64,000 nt of DNA from Allosphingosinicella indica (GCF_900177405.1 NZ_LT840185.1:1-64000); one strand, 5' to 3'. Numbered from the stretch's first letter, positions 32,966 to 43,957 are shown. Made by a program: numbers and translations. The notes: generated by a model not told the origin, from the sequence alone.

Positions 32966-35900
32966 TCAGGACACCAGCGCCAAACGCGGCGCCTCGGCGA
33001 CGGCGAGGCGGACCGAAAGCACCCCGTCAAGCCGGGCGATGCGCGCCTCCAGCTCGGCATCGAGCAGGAAATCACGCCCGAGCAGCAGTTCGACCGGGCC
33101 GCGTTCCGTCTCAGCCTGGAGGCGGAGCTGGCCGTTGCCGCCGCGCGCGGACGCGACCGCCGCGGCGAGGCGCGGCACCGTGGCGGCGTCCTCGACCTCG
33201 ACGACGATCTGGAGGCGGGTGCGGCCGGCGAGGCTTTCGAGCGGCTGGAGCGAGCGAATGGTGACGCGTGGCGTTTCCTCTCCGGGCCGCCGGTCGAGTT
33301 CGACGTTGAGCAGGGCGCAGAGGCCGGAGCGCGCGCCCTCCTCCACCGCAGCCGCGGCGGCATCGTCGAACACGGTCGCGACGAACTGGCCGGAGGCGTC
33401 GGAGAGCGTCGCCATCAGATAGCGGCGGCCCTTCGCCGAGGTGCGCCAGCGGGCATCCTCGATCAGCCCCGCCATCACCCCGCCGGTGCGGCCACCATCC
33501 GCCGAAGCGGGCAGAGCGGAGAGCGCGGCGAACGTCCGCGCGCCATGCGCTTCGGCGAGGTGACGGTAGCGATCGACCGGATGCGCCGAGAAATAGAATC
33601 CGAACGCCTCCTTCTCCGCCGCCATCCGCTCGGCAAGCGTCCAGCTTTCCGCCTTGGGCATGCGGATAGGCACGACGTTGCTCTCTCCCCCGAACAGACC
33701 CCCCTGCCCGCTGGTGCGCGCATCCTCGGCGCTGGCCGCATGGGCAAGGATCGTCTCAGCCGCAGCGTGGACGGCGGCGCGGTCGGGGGCGATCTCGTCG
33801 AACGCGCCACCCGCGGCCAAGCTTTCGATCTGGCGGCGGTTGAGGAGGCGCGGATCGACCCGTTCGGCGAAATCGTCGAGGCTGGCGAAGCCGCCGCGCT
33901 CGGTCCGTTCGGCGACGAGCTGCTCCATCGCCTTGCCGCCGACGCCCTTCAGCGCGCCCAGCGCATAGCGGACGGCGTGGCCGTCCCCTGCCGCCTCGAC
34001 GGAAAACTCCGCCTCGCTGCGGTTCACCGAGGGCGGCAGGCAGGGGACATCGAGCCGGCGCATGTCCTCGACGAAGATCGCCAGCTTGTCGGTCTGGTGC
34101 GTGTCGAAGCACATCGACGCGGCGTAGAATTCCACCGGATGATGCGCCTTCAGCCACGCGGTCTGATAGGCGACGAGCGCGTAGGCGGCGGCGTGGCTCT
34201 TGTTGAAGCCATAGCCGGCGAACTTGTCGATGAGGTCGAACAGTTCGTTGGCCTTGGGTGGCGCGATGTCGTGCGCCGCGCAGCCCGTGACGAACCGCTC
34301 GCGCTGGGCGTCCATCTCGGACTGGATCTTCTTGCCCATCGCGCGGCGCAGCAGATCGGCCTCGCCCAAGCTGTAGCCGGCGAGCACCTGCGCCGCCTGC
34401 ATGACCTGCTCCTGATAGACGAAGATGCCGTAGGTTTCTTTCAGCACATCCTCGAGCAGCGGATGCGGATAGGCGATCGGCTCGCGGCCGTTCTTACGCG
34501 CGCCGAACATCGGGATGTTGTCCATCGGTCCCGGGCGGTAAAGCGAGACGAGTGCGATGATGTCCTCGAAATTGGTCGGCTTCACCGCTGCGAGCGTGCG
34601 CCGCATGCCTTCCGATTCGAGCTGGAACACACCGACCGTCTCGCCGCGCTTCAGGAGCTCGAAGACCTCCGGATCGTCCCAGACGAGCCGGTCGAGATCG
34701 ACCGCGATGCCGCGCCGCGCGAGCATCTCCACCGCCTTGCGGAGCACCGACAGCGTCTTGAGGCCGAGGAAATCGAACTTCACCAGGCCCGCACCCTCGA
34801 CATACTTCATGTCGAACTGGGTGACCGGCATGTCGGAGCGCGGATCGCGGTAAAGCGGGACAAGTTCGTCGAGCCGGCGATCGCCGATCACCACGCCCGC
34901 GGCGTGGGTCGAGCTGTGGCGCGGCAGGCCCTCCAGCTTCATCGCCAGATCGAACAGCCGACGCACGTCGCGATCCGACTTATATTCAGCGGCGAGTTCG
35001 CTGACGCCGTTCAGCGCACGCTCAAGCGTCCACGGGTCGGTCGGGTGGTTGGGCACCAGCTTCGCGAGCCGATCGACCTGGCCATACGGCATCTGGAGAA
35101 CGCGTCCGGTATCCTTCAGTACCGCGCGGGCCTTCAGCTTTCCGAAGGTGATGATCTGCGCGACCTGATCGCGGCCATATTTTGCCTGGACGTAGCGGAT
35201 CACCTCGCCGCGCCGCGTTTCGCAGAAGTCGATGTCGAAATCCGGCATCGAGACGCGCTCGGGATTGAGGAAACGCTCGAAGAGGAGGCCGAGCTTCAGC
35301 GGATCGAGATCGGTGATGGTGAGCGACCATGCGACCACCGACCCGGCGCCCGAGCCACGGCCCGGGCCGACCGGGATGCCCTGTTCCTTCGCCCATTTGA
35401 TGAAATCCGCAACGATCAGGAAATAGCCGGGAAAGCCCATGCCGATGATGACGTCGGCCTCGAACTCCAGCCGATCGAAATAGGCCTGCCGAGCCTCCTT
35501 GGAGAGATCGTTATATTGGGCCAGCCGCGTCTCGAGCCCGGCGCGGGCGTCGCGGCGGAGCTGCTCCGCCTCAGCTTCCAGATCGCCGGCGATGCTGGGG
35601 AGGATGGGCTTGCGCTTGGGCGCGCCCACCGCGCAGCGCTGCGCGACGATCACACTATTATCGATCGCCTCGGGCAGATCGGCGAACAGCGCGCGCATGT
35701 CTTCCGCCGGCTTGATCCACGCTTCGGGAGAGGAGCGCTCGCGATCGTCGCGGTCGATCTGGCTCGACTGCGCGATACAGAGCATGGCGTCGTGCGCAGG
35801 ATGGAAGGCCGCTTCGGCGAAGCGCGCGGGGTTGGTCGCGACGAGCGGCAGATCGCGCGCATATGCCAGATCGACCAACGCGGCTTCCGCCGCTTCCTCG

Positions 35901-36427
35901 ACCGCATTACCTCGGCGACACAGTTCGATATAGAGCCGACCCGGGAACAGCGCTTCCAGCCGCGAAAGATACTCGTGCGCGGCCGGGGCCTGCTCCTCGG
36001 CGAGCAGCCGGGCGAGCGCGCCATCGGCGCCGCCGGTGAGCGCGATCAGCCCATCGGTGCGCCCGGCCAGCGCATCGAGCGTGACGTGCGCGCCCTCTTC
36101 GACCGGGCGTCCGAGGTGCGCTGTGGAGACCAAGGCGCAGAGATTGTCGTAACCGGCGGAGTCCTGCGCATAGAGCGCGAGCCAGTCGATCGCCCCCTGC
36201 CCACCCGGCCGCGCCACGCCGAGCATCGCGCCGACGATCGGCTGGACGCCTTCTGCCTTGCACGCGTCGGTGAACGCCATCGCGGCATAGAGGCCGTTGC
36301 GGTCGGTCAGCGCGACGGCGGGAAAGCCCAGCTTCTTCGCCTGCTTGGCAATCGCCTTGGGCTCGATCGCGCCGTCGAGCATGGAGTAGCAAGAGAAGAT
36401 ACGCAGCGGGACATAAGGCGCGGCCAT
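32966..36427 (-). CDS. dnaE: DNA polymerase III alpha subunit
   Basis: 1153 residues from ATG 36427 (MAAPYVPLRIFSCYSMLDGA). The N-terminal PHP domain is followed by the palm with catalytic aspartates in SMPDFDIDFCETRRG and GLVKFDFLGLKTL, the fingers with GIFVYQEQVMQAAQ and FNKSHAAAYALVAYQTAW, a helix-hairpin-helix region and a C-terminal OB domain (VMAGLIEDARWRTSAKGRRYLMATL). Length and domains match the replicative DnaE1 rather than the error-prone DnaE2. It synthesises DNA in the holoenzyme; dnaX, the clamp loader, is elsewhere in this window. Confidence 0.95.
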   Translation of the reverse strand: MAAPYVPLRIFSCYSMLDGAIEPKAIAKQAKKLGFPAVALTDRNGLYAAMAFTDACKAEGVQPIVGAMLGVARPGGQGAIDWLALYAQDSAGYDNLCALVSTAHLGRPVEEGAHVTLDALAGRTDGLIALTGGADGALARLLAEEQAPAAHEYLSRLEALFPGRLYIELCRRGNAVEEAAEAALVDLAYARDLPLVATNPARFAEAAFHPAHDAMLCIAQSSQIDRDDRERSSPEAWIKPAEDMRALFADLPEAIDNSVIVAQRCAVGAPKRKPILPSIAGDLEAEAEQLRRDARAGLETRLAQYNDLSKEARQAYFDRLEFEADVIIGMGFPGYFLIVADFIKWAKEQGIPVGPGRGSGAGSVVAWSLTITDLDPLKLGLLFERFLNPERVSMPDFDIDFCETRRGEVIRYVQAKYGRDQVAQIITFGKLKARAVLKDTGRVLQMPYGQVDRLAKLVPNHPTDPWTLERALNGVSELAAEYKSDRDVRRLFDLAMKLEGLPRHSSTHAAGVVIGDRRLDELVPLYRDPRSDMPVTQFDMKYVEGAGLVKFDFLGLKTLSVLRKAVEMLARRGIAVDLDRLVWDDPEVFELLKRGETVGVFQLESEGMRRTLAAVKPTNFEDIIALVSLYRPGPMDNIPMFGARKNGREPIAYPHPLLEDVLKETYGIFVYQEQVMQAAQVLAGYSLGEADLLRRAMGKKIQSEMDAQRERFVTGCAAHDIAPPKANELFDLIDKFAGYGFNKSHAAAYALVAYQTAWLKAHHPVEFYAASMCFDTHQTDKLAIFVEDMRRLDVPCLPPSVNRSEAEFSVEAAGDGHAVRYALGALKGVGGKAMEQLVAERTERGGFASLDDFAERVDPRLLNRRQIESLAAGGAFDEIAPDRAAVHAAAETILAHAASAEDARTSGQGGLFGGESNVVPIRMPKAESWTLAERMAAEKEAFGFYFSAHPVDRYRHLAEAHGARTFAALSALPASADGGRTGGVMAGLIEDARWRTSAKGRRYLMATLSDASGQFVATVFDDAAAAAVEEGARSGLCALLNVELDRRPGEETPRVTIRSLQPLESLAGRTRLQIVVEVEDAATVPRLAAAVASARGGNGQLRLQAETERGPVELLLGRDFLLDAELEARIARLDGVLSVRLAVAEAPRLALVS

Positions 36428-36492
36428 CCGTCCACTATGGGCGTTCGCGCTGCCGGGGGGAAGGTGTAACCCCGGCTTGTCCACAGCTTTCG

Positions 36493-37095
36493 CTATTCGC
36501 CCTCGGGCCCGACCGGGAGCATTTCCTGCGGCACCGGCGGCGTCTTCACGCGCCCCGGCCCTTCGCCGTCGGTCGGCGGCGCGGGCGGCAGCGGATCGAG
36601 CGGGATGGAACTCACATTCTCTTCCGGTTCGGGCGAAGGCTCAGGTGTCGGGGTTGGGCTGGGACGCGCTGCGGCACGGGGATTGTATCCTGCCAGCCGG
36701 TCGAACATCGCCTCGCCACCCTGGACGATGACGCGGCCGGATTCGCCCGCGGCGCGATACTCGATCGCCTCCTCGGCGCGGCCGCCATCGCCGATGCCCG
36801 GCGCGGCGATCACCAAAGTGCCGCCGCAAATGCCGTCGGCGACCTCGGACGCGCCTGCAATCGTCACTTTCGCCGCCTGATCGAGTGCCGTGATCGCATC
36901 CCGGTCCGCACCGACCGCGGCGCGGATACGGCGGAAGGCATCCTCCCGGACAGCGGCGAGCGAAGCGGCCGATGCGCAGCCCGCGGCGTCGCCATCGGGC
37001 AGCGAAAGATCGATATTGCCAGAAGCACCATTGTCCGGGTTGCAGCCTGCGACCAGCACCGCAGCCGCGAGCGGCGTCCATATCCGATAGGTCAT
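36493..37095 (-). CDS. Putative lipoprotein with proline-rich tail
   Basis: 200 residues from ATG 37095 (MTYRIWTPLAAAVLVAGCNPDN), a lipoprotein signal with lipobox LVAGC. The mature part has a compact domain with three Cys (DAAGCASAAS and VADGICGGTLVIAAPG) and then a 55-residue disordered tail rich in Pro and Glu. No known family is recognised. It lies 42 bases after lolD on the same strand, so it may be part of the same transcript; a role in lipoprotein sorting is not indicated by sequence. Confidence 0.7.
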   Translation of the reverse strand: MTYRIWTPLAAAVLVAGCNPDNGASGNIDLSLPDGDAAGCASAASLAAVREDAFRRIRAAVGADRDAITALDQAAKVTIAGASEVADGICGGTLVIAAPGIGDGGRAEEAIEYRAAGESGRVIVQGGEAMFDRLAGYNPRAAARPSPTPTPEPSPEPEENVSSIPLDPLPPAPPTDGEGPGRVKTPPVPQEMLPVGPEGE

Positions 37096-37137
37096 GCGCC
37101 CGATCCTAGCGCGGGCGCGGGCGCGCTCCAAGCCGCG

Positions 37138-37801
<664 letters not shown>

Positions 37802-37809
<8 letters not shown>

Positions 37810-39052
37810 AGCGAAGCACCTGCACCGGATCGGTGCTCGCCGCCTTGTACGCGGGGTAGAGCGTCGCGAGGAAGCTGAAGCCCAGCGACATGAAGCTGAC
37901 GGCGAGCACCTCGAACGGATCGGTCTTGGCGGGGAGCTCGGTCAGGAAACGGATCGAGGGATCCCAGAGGTTCTGGCCGGTGACGAACTGAACGAAGGAG
38001 ACGATCGGCTGGCGGAAGTAAAGCGCCACCGCACCAAGCGCCAGGCCGGCGATCGTGCCGAGCGTGCCGATGGTGATGCCGACGGTCATGAACACGCGCA
38101 GCAGGCTGTTCCGCGAGGCGCCCATCGTCCGCAGGATCGCGATGTCGCGGGTCTTGGCGCGCACCAGCATGATCAGCGACGAGAGGATGTTGAACACCGC
38201 GACCAGGATGATGAGCGAGAGGATGACGAACATCGCCACCCGCTCCACCGACAGCGCCTCGAACAGCGCCGAGTTCATGCTGCGCCAGTCGGCGACGGCG
38301 GCCTGGCTCGAAAAGCGCTGGGCGAGCGGCGCGAGGATCTCGCCGACCTTGTCCGCATCGACCGTCTTCACCTCGACCATGCCGACCGCATCACCGAGCA
38401 TGAGCAGCGTCTGCGCATCCTCCATCGGCATGATCACGAACGCCTTGTCGTAATCATAGACGCCGACTTCGAAGATCGCCGAGACAGTATAGGAGACGAT
38501 GCGCGGCACCGTGCCGAACGGCGTGTCGCGGCCTTGCGGGCTGATGAGGCTGATCTGCCCGCCGAGCTGCGCGCCAAGCGATTCCGCCAGCCGCACCCCG
38601 ATCGCGACATTGTCCGATCCGGGCTGGAGCGATTGCAGCGATCCGGCGACGACATTGCCCTTGATCGACCGGTTGGACAGAATGTCCTGCGTGCGCATGC
38701 CGCGCACCAGGACGCCTTCGACCCGGCCCGAATAGCTTGCCATCAACGGCTGCTCGATCAGCGGCAGCGCGGAGACCACCCCGGGCGTCTTCTGCGCCTC
38801 CGATGCGATCACGCGCCAGCCCTCGAGCCGGCCGCCATAGCCCTGGATCACCGCATGGCCGTTGAGCCCGACGACCTTGTCGAACAGCTCGGCACGGAAG
38901 CCGTTCATCACGCTCATCACGATGATCAGCGCAGCGACGCCGAGGGTGACCGCGAACAAACTGATTGAGGCGACGAGGAAGATGAACCCCTCGCCCTTGC
39001 CGGGGAGAAGATAACGCCCCGCGACCATCCGTTCGTAGCGCGAGAGAATCAT
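37802..39052 (-). CDS. lolC: Lipoprotein-releasing ABC transporter permease (LolC/LolE family)
   Basis: 416 residues with an N-terminal membrane helix ([22 protein letters not shown]), a large periplasmic domain, and three C-terminal helices ([61 protein letters not shown]), the FtsX/LolCE topology. The early [18 protein letters not shown] and the late [18 protein letters not shown] are typical. It spans the inner membrane and couples LolD ATP hydrolysis to lipoprotein release. It lies 25 bases after proS. Confidence 0.93.
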
Positions 39053-39077
39053 GACGGTGTGCCCGCGCGGAGCAAGA

Positions 39078-40397
39078 TCATGCCGCGCCCAGCCGCTTGA
39101 GGGCGCTGTCGATGCTCAATTCCTCGCGCTCGCCGGTGGCGCGGCGCTTGAGTTCGACCACGCCCTTCTCCAGCCCCTTGGGGCCGATGATGAGCTGCCA
39201 CGGCAGGCCGATCACGTCCATCGTCGCGAACTTGGCGCCGCCGCGCTCGTCGCGATCGTCGTAGAGGGTCTCGACGCCAGCGCTTTCCAGCTTGCGGTAC
39301 AGGTCATCCGCCGCCGCGCTGCAGGCGGCATCGTCGACGCGCATGTTGACGAGGCCGACCTTGTACGGCGCGACGCTCTCCGGCCAGATGATGCCCGCAT
39401 CGTCATGGCTCGCCTCGATGATCGCGCCCATCAGCCGCGATACGCCGACGCCATAGCTGCCCATCTGCGGATAGACGTTCGTCCCGTCCTTCGTCTGGAC
39501 GCTCATCCCCATTGACCCGCTGTATTTGGTGCCGAAGAAGAAGATGTGGCCGACCTCGACGCCGCGCGACTGGCGGAGCGCTTCGCCGGCGGCTGCCTCG
39601 CGATCCGCATCGCGCTTCTCGTCAGTCGCCGCATAATCGGCGGTATAGCCGTCGACGATCGACTGGAGCCCGGCGACATCGTCGAAATCGACCGCGGAGA
39701 GCTCGGGCGCCTTCTCCCAGTTGGAATGATAGAAGACCTCGCTCTCGCCCGACGGGGCGAGGATGATGAACTCGTGGCTGAGATCGCCGCCGATCGGCCC
39801 GGTATCGGCCTGCATCGGGATCGCGCGCAGCCCCATCCGCGCGAAGGTGTTGAGATAGGCGACGAACATCCGGTTGTAGCTGTGCCGCCCGCCGGCCTCG
39901 TCGAGATCGAAGGAATAAGCGTCCTTCATCAGAAATTCGCGGCCGCGCATCACGCCGAACCGCGGGCGCACCTCGTCGCGGAACTTCCACTGGATGTGGT
40001 AGAGGATGCGCGGCAGATCGCGGTAGGATTTGACGTTGCCGAGGAAGATCTGGGTGATCATCTCCTCATTGGTGGGGCCGTAGAGCATGTCGCGATCGTG
40101 CCGGTCGCGGATGCGCAGCATCTCGGGGCCGTAGGCATCGTAGCGTCCCGACTGGCGCCACAGCTCCGCTGACTGCAGTGTCGGCATCAGCAATTCGACG
40201 GCGCCCGCGCGATCCTGTTCCTCGCGGACGATCTGCTCGATCTTCTTGAGCACGCGCTGGCCGAGCGGCAGCCATGCGTAGATTCCCGCGGCGGTCTGGC
40301 GGACGAGGCCTGCGCGCAGCATCAACTTGTGGCTGACGATCTGCGCATCGGCGGGCGTCTCCTTGGTGACGGGCAGGAAGTAACGGGAAAGGCGCAT
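39078..40397 (-). CDS. proS: Prolyl-tRNA synthetase (short alphaproteobacterial type)
   Basis: 439 residues from ATG 40397 ([19 protein letters not shown]). Class II motifs are clear: motif 2 in [28 protein letters not shown] (read in two parts) and motif 3 in [15 protein letters not shown]; the CWL-type anticodon-binding domain closes the protein. It lacks the INS editing domain found in the 570-residue E. coli enzyme, as expected for alphaproteobacteria. It charges tRNA-Pro. The 345-base gap upstream holds a perfect 8-base inverted repeat (40482-40503) and the ncRNA candidate on the opposite strand. Confidence 0.93.
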   Translation of the reverse strand: MRLSRYFLPVTKETPADAQIVSHKLMLRAGLVRQTAAGIYAWLPLGQRVLKKIEQIVREEQDRAGAVELLMPTLQSAELWRQSGRYDAYGPEMLRIRDRHDRDMLYGPTNEEMITQIFLGNVKSYRDLPRILYHIQWKFRDEVRPRFGVMRGREFLMKDAYSFDLDEAGGRHSYNRMFVAYLNTFARMGLRAIPMQADTGPIGGDLSHEFIILAPSGESEVFYHSNWEKAPELSAVDFDDVAGLQSIVDGYTADYAATDEKRDADREAAAGEALRQSRGVEVGHIFFFGTKYSGSMGMSVQTKDGTNVYPQMGSYGVGVSRLMGAIIEASHDDAGIIWPESVAPYKVGLVNMRVDDAACSAAADDLYRKLESAGVETLYDDRDERGGAKFATMDVIGLPWQLIIGPKGLEKGVVELKRRATGEREELSIDSALKRLGAA

Positions 40398-40584
40398 CGG
40401 GCGTCCTGGATAGGGCGTGGAGTGGCTCCAGCCCTTAGGGAGCGCCCAGAGGCAAAGCAACCGCGGTTGGGGGTCCGCAGGGCTGTTGCGGCGTGGCAAC
40501 AGCGGCTGGCCGAAAAGCCACCAAAGGGCAATTCGCGGGTGACAGCCGGCCAGCGCATCCGTTAACCCTCGCCTCACGAAACCG

Positions 40585-40738
40585 ATGGCAAGGCCACGGT
40601 TCGGGGAGGCTTCGGCCCCGCTCCCCCGGCGAGGTGGGGGATGCGTGCGGGCCGTGGTCGCTTCTAAAGGGGGATGGCGTTTGGCTTGCCGAACGTCACA
40701 CGGGTGCCCGGGCAGCGATGTCCGGGCACTTGTCGTTT
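40585..40738 (+). ncRNA. Candidate structured non-coding RNA with terminator-like end
   Basis: Nested complementarity is visible: GGCAAG (40587) with CTTGCC (40685), GGCCACGG (40592) with CCGTGGTC (40652), and GGGGAG (40603) with CTCCCC (40621). A 3' hairpin GTGCCCGG/CCGGGCAC (40704-40729) is followed by TTGTCGTTT, a weak T-run. No open frame fills it. It resembles a long double-stem RNA, but 6S RNA is already found at 51180, so this is probably something else. Strand is chosen by the T-run. Confidence 0.45.
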
Positions 40739-40742
40739 GGTG

Positions 40743-41555
40743 CTAGCGCAGCGCGTTGGCGACGAGCTTGTGAAGGCGGCTGTGGAGCTGGTCGTTACCG
40801 GCGAGCACCTGGCCGGTCTCCAGCGTGCGATCGGCGCCGCGATAATCGGTGACGAAACCGCCCGCCTCGCGCACCAGCAGCAGACCGGCGGCGATATCCC
40901 AGGGCTGCAGATCCTCTTCCCAGAAGCCGTCGTACCGGCCGGCCGCGACCCAGGCGAGATCGAGCGCAGCCGATCCGAAGCGGCGGATACCGGCGACTTC
41001 AGGCGCAAGCGCATCGAGAATGCGGTTAAAGCGCGGCAGATCGCCATGCGCCTTGTACGGAATGCCGGTCGCGACCAGTGCGTCGGCGAGATCGCGGCGA
41101 GACGAGACGCGGAGACGCCGATCCTGCAGCCAGGCGCCGCGCCCCTTCTCCGCCCAAAAGCTCTCGTCGGTGAGCGGCTGATAGACGAGGCCGTGGCTGA
41201 TATCGCCCCAGCCGCCCGGCCGCGATTCCTGCACCGCGATCGAGATCGCGAAATGCGGGATACCGTGGAGGAAGTTGGTGGTGCCGTCGATCGGATCGAC
41301 GATCCAGCGCGGCTTGGTGGGATCGCCCTCGACGATCCCCGTTTCCTCCATCACGAAGCCCCAGTCGGGCCGCGCATGGCGAAGCTCTTCCATCACCGTC
41401 TGCTCGGCGCGACGATCGGCCATCGACACGAAGTCGGCCGGGCCCTTGCGGCTCACCTGAAGCTGCTCGACCTCGCCGAAATCGCGGCGCAGCCGCGGCG
41501 CGGCCTTGCGCGCGGCCTTCTGCATGACGGTGATGAGGCCGGAATGGGAAACCAT
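40743..41555 (-). CDS. suhB: Inositol monophosphatase family protein (SuhB)
   Basis: 270 residues with the family's metal and phosphate motifs: VMEETG, WIVDPIDGTTNFLHGIPHFA and LQPWDIAAGLLLVREAGG. In enterobacteria SuhB also acts with NusA/NusB in rRNA antitermination. ATG 41555 starts MVSHSGLITVMQKAARKA. The gene follows efp on the same strand, with a 121-base gap filled by a repeat. Confidence 0.92.
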   Translation of the reverse strand: MVSHSGLITVMQKAARKAAPRLRRDFGEVEQLQVSRKGPADFVSMADRRAEQTVMEELRHARPDWGFVMEETGIVEGDPTKPRWIVDPIDGTTNFLHGIPHFAISIAVQESRPGGWGDISHGLVYQPLTDESFWAEKGRGAWLQDRRLRVSSRRDLADALVATGIPYKAHGDLPRFNRILDALAPEVAGIRRFGSAALDLAWVAAGRYDGFWEEDLQPWDIAAGLLLVREAGGFVTDYRGADRTLETGQVLAGNDQLHSRLHKLVANALR

Positions 41556-41564
41556 GTTGATGCT

Positions 41565-41673
41565 CCTCCCCTCCCGCGTGCGGGAGGGGCCGGGGGAGGG
41601 CCTGTTTCTGGAAGGTAAAGCGCGCGGCCTTCGACACGCCCTCCCCTAATCCCTCCCGCAAGCGGGAGGGGAA
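41565..41673. repeat. Intergenic palindromic repeat, type C pair
   Basis: CCCCTCCCGCGTGCGGGAGG followed by GGCCGGGGGAGGG, and later CCCTCCCCTAATCCCTCCCG followed by CAAGCGGGAGGGG, are two GC-rich palindromes in inverted order between suhB and efp. The same element is seen at 47374-47473. Confidence 0.8.
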
Positions 41674-41676
41674 TGC

Positions 41677-42240
41677 TCAATCCGCGCGGCGGACGTAGGT
41701 TTGTTCGTAGACGTCGACGACGATCTTGGTGCCCGAAGAGATGTGCGGCGGCACCATAACGCGCACGCCGTTGTCGAGGATCGCGGGCTTGTAGCTCGAA
41801 GAGGCGGTCTGCCCCTTCACCACCGCATCCGCCTCGACGATCACTGCCTCGATCGTGTCGGGAAGCTGGACGCTGATCGGTTTCTCCTCGTGCAGCTCCA
41901 TGATGACGTCCATGCCGTCCTGCAGGAAGGCCGCGGCGTCGCCGAGCAGGTCGCGCGGCAGCATGATCTGCTCGTAGGTGTCCTTGTCCATGAAGGTCAG
42001 ATCGTCGCCGTCGGCGAACAGGAACTGGAAGTCCTTGGTATCGAGGCGGACGCGCTCGACCGTCTCGGCGGAGCGGAAGCGGACATTGTTCTTGCGGCCG
42101 TCGATCAGATTTTTGAGCTCGACCTGCATGTAGGCGCCCCCCTTGCCCGGCTGCGTGTGCTGGATCTTCACCGCGCGCCAGATGCCGCCTTCATATTCGA
42201 TGATATTGCCGGGACGGATGTCCACGCCGCTGATCTTCAT
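41677..42240 (-). CDS. efp: Translation elongation factor P
   Basis: 187 residues, the family length, with the KOW-like N-terminal domain, the tip loop [15 protein letters not shown] carrying Lys33 at the position of the modified lysine, and the OB domains with [23 protein letters not shown] helps ribosomes through polyproline stretches. The loop is the PGKG(G/Q)A type that is lysylated by EpmA in enterobacteria; whether it is modified here is unknown, as epmA and epmB are not in the window. Confidence 0.96.
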   Translation of the reverse strand: MKISGVDIRPGNIIEYEGGIWRAVKIQHTQPGKGGAYMQVELKNLIDGRKNNVRFRSAETVERVRLDTKDFQFLFADGDDLTFMDKDTYEQIMLPRDLLGDAAAFLQDGMDVIMELHEEKPISVQLPDTIEAVIVEADAVVKGQTASSSYKPAILDNGVRVMVPPHISSGTKIVVDVYEQTYVRRAD

Positions 42241-42275
42241 GATCTACCTGCTGATTGAAAAGAGCCGCGCGGGCC

Positions 42276-42908
42276 TTAGCGGGCGGGGGCCTTTCCGGCA
42301 AGGAGCGGGTAGGGATTGATCGCTTCGCCCTCATGCCACGAGGCGGCTGGCGCCGTGCGATGGATCGCGAAATGGAGGTGCGGACCTTCGGGGCTGGCAT
42401 TGCCGGTGCTGCCGACGAGGCCGACCGGCGCGCCGCGCGCTATGCGCTGTCCTTCGGCAAGCCCCGGCGCGTAGGATTGCAGGTGTGCGTAATAATAAAT
42501 CCAGTTGCGGTCGTTTGAGCGGACATAGGCGGTGATGCCGCCGCCGCCTTCGCTGAAGAAGAGCTTCTCCACCGTGCCCGGCGCGGCGGCGACGACCGGC
42601 GTCCCAGCGGGCGCCATGATGTCGATCGCGTCGTGCGAACGATCGCCGCCAGCCCGCGCCTGGTTGTAGGTGTCGACGAGTTGATCGGGCCGCACGCCCG
42701 CCACCGGCAAGGCAAGCCCGGACGGCGCGACCGCGACCGTGCGCGGGGCGTCGGGCTGAGCCTTGGGCGGTGGCGGATCGCCCGAGGCGGCCTGCTCCGC
42801 CTCGCCCTTGCTGCCGCTACTGTAGGCGGCGATCCAGAACAGGCTGGTGAAGAGGCACGTCACCACCGCCGTCACGACGATAGTGAGGAAAGTGCCGAAT
42901 CCCTTCAT
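42276..42908 (-). CDS. M23 family (LytM-type) peptidase
   Basis: 210 residues from ATG 42908 (MKGFGTFLTIVVTAVVTCLF), which gives an N-terminal membrane anchor. The LytM domain carries HDAIDIMAPAGTPV (H...D zinc ligands) and GPHLHFAIH (H.H), all intact, so it should be an active zinc endopeptidase that cuts peptidoglycan cross-links in the periplasm. It overlaps the L,D-transpeptidase gene by 4 bases. The two probably work on the same wall substrate. Confidence 0.9.
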   Translation of the reverse strand: MKGFGTFLTIVVTAVVTCLFTSLFWIAAYSSGSKGEAEQAASGDPPPPKAQPDAPRTVAVAPSGLALPVAGVRPDQLVDTYNQARAGGDRSHDAIDIMAPAGTPVVAAAPGTVEKLFFSEGGGGITAYVRSNDRNWIYYYAHLQSYAPGLAEGQRIARGAPVGLVGSTGNASPEGPHLHFAIHRTAPAASWHEGEAINPYPLLAGKAPAR

Positions 42909-43957
42909 GCCTGGAAGATCGCCGGGGTGCCGGGCTTGACCATCAACGCCAGCCGGGCGGCATCCCAATTGGTAAGGCGCACACAGCCGTTGCTCTGCGC
43001 GCGGCCGATGGTCGAGGGTTCGGGCGTGCCGTGGATACCGTAGTGCGGCTTGTTGAGATCGAGCCAGACGACGCCGACCGGATTGTTCGGCCCCGGCGGC
43101 AGGACATGCTTGCCCTGGCTCGCCTTGGCGGTGCGCAGGATTTCCGGATTGAACTGATAGTCCGGGTTGAGGCTGACGCCCTGAATCTTCCAGTTCCCCA
43201 GCGGCAGCGGATCGTGCTTGCTGCCCATCGTCGCGGGGAATTGGGCGATAAGCTTGTCCTCGGCGTCATAGGCGCGGAGCACCCCATCCGATTTGTCGAC
43301 GACGACTCGATCGGCCTTCGGCTGGCTGGCGGAGACGTTATAGTCGCTCAGCATCTGCGCGACTTCCGGTTCGACACCCGCGTAATTGCGACCGGACGGC
43401 AGCACGTTGGGGAGGCGCAGCACCGATCCCGCGCCGATCGTCTTGCCGGGGCCGTTGAGATCGACGATCGCGCGCGGCGTGGTGTGGAATTTCTCGGCGA
43501 TCTTCTCGATGAGGTTGCGGTAGCCCATCCGCTCGAGCTTGGCCTGATCGGCGGGCTCCTTGGGGATCTGGAAGAATGGGCCGCGCGCGTCGCTTTCGTC
43601 GATCCGCAGCATCAGCGTCGAGGGCGCGCGGTCCTGCATCAGCGCGGCACGGGTCGGCCCGTCGAGTTCGCCGGTGACCTTGAGGCCGCGCGATTCCTGG
43701 AACCCCTTCACCGCGCCTTCGAACGACATGCCCTTGCGGCCGTCGATCACGCCGGGCGTGAAACCGGCGCGATCGAGCAGCACCTGCGCGTGGAAGATGG
43801 TGCCGTCGATCGGCGAGCCCTGCGTGCCCGGCGGCACCCAGGATGCCGCGGGTTCGACGCCCGGGCTCGGCGCGGCGGATTGCTGGGCATAAGCGGCGCC
43901 GGTGGCGACGAGCGCCGTGGCGGCGAGATAAGCGAACGCAACTTTACGACGGGTCAC
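42905..43957 (-). CDS. L,D-transpeptidase (YkuD domain) with peptidoglycan-binding domain
   Basis: 350 residues from GTG 43957, with AAGGAGC 7 bases upstream and a signal peptide (KVAFAYLAATALVATGAAYAQ). A PG_binding_1 domain (FHAQVLLDRAGFTPGVIDGRKG) is followed by a LysM-like segment (IEKIAEKFHTTPRAIVDLN) and the YkuD domain with HYGIHGTPEPSTIGRAQSNG and CVRL, the catalytic Cys and its His. It forms 3-3 cross-links or attaches lipoproteins in the periplasm. Confidence 0.92.
   Translation of the reverse strand: MTRRKVAFAYLAATALVATGAAYAQQSAAPSPGVEPAASWVPPGTQGSPIDGTIFHAQVLLDRAGFTPGVIDGRKGMSFEGAVKGFQESRGLKVTGELDGPTRAALMQDRAPSTLMLRIDESDARGPFFQIPKEPADQAKLERMGYRNLIEKIAEKFHTTPRAIVDLNGPGKTIGAGSVLRLPNVLPSGRNYAGVEPEVAQMLSDYNVSASQPKADRVVVDKSDGVLRAYDAEDKLIAQFPATMGSKHDPLPLGNWKIQGVSLNPDYQFNPEILRTAKASQGKHVLPPGPNNPVGVVWLDLNKPHYGIHGTPEPSTIGRAQSNGCVRLTNWDAARLALMVKPGTPAIFQA

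Noticed and set aside
31295-36469. A 1724-codon open frame on the plus strand, opposite dnaE and the acyl-CoA ligase
   Set aside because: It is antisense to two genes with clear motifs, shows no domain, and its length follows from high GC codon bias.
36428-36492. DnaA box near dnaE (TTGTCCACA)
   Set aside because: A single near-match with no cluster or other origin feature; dnaA is not in the window.
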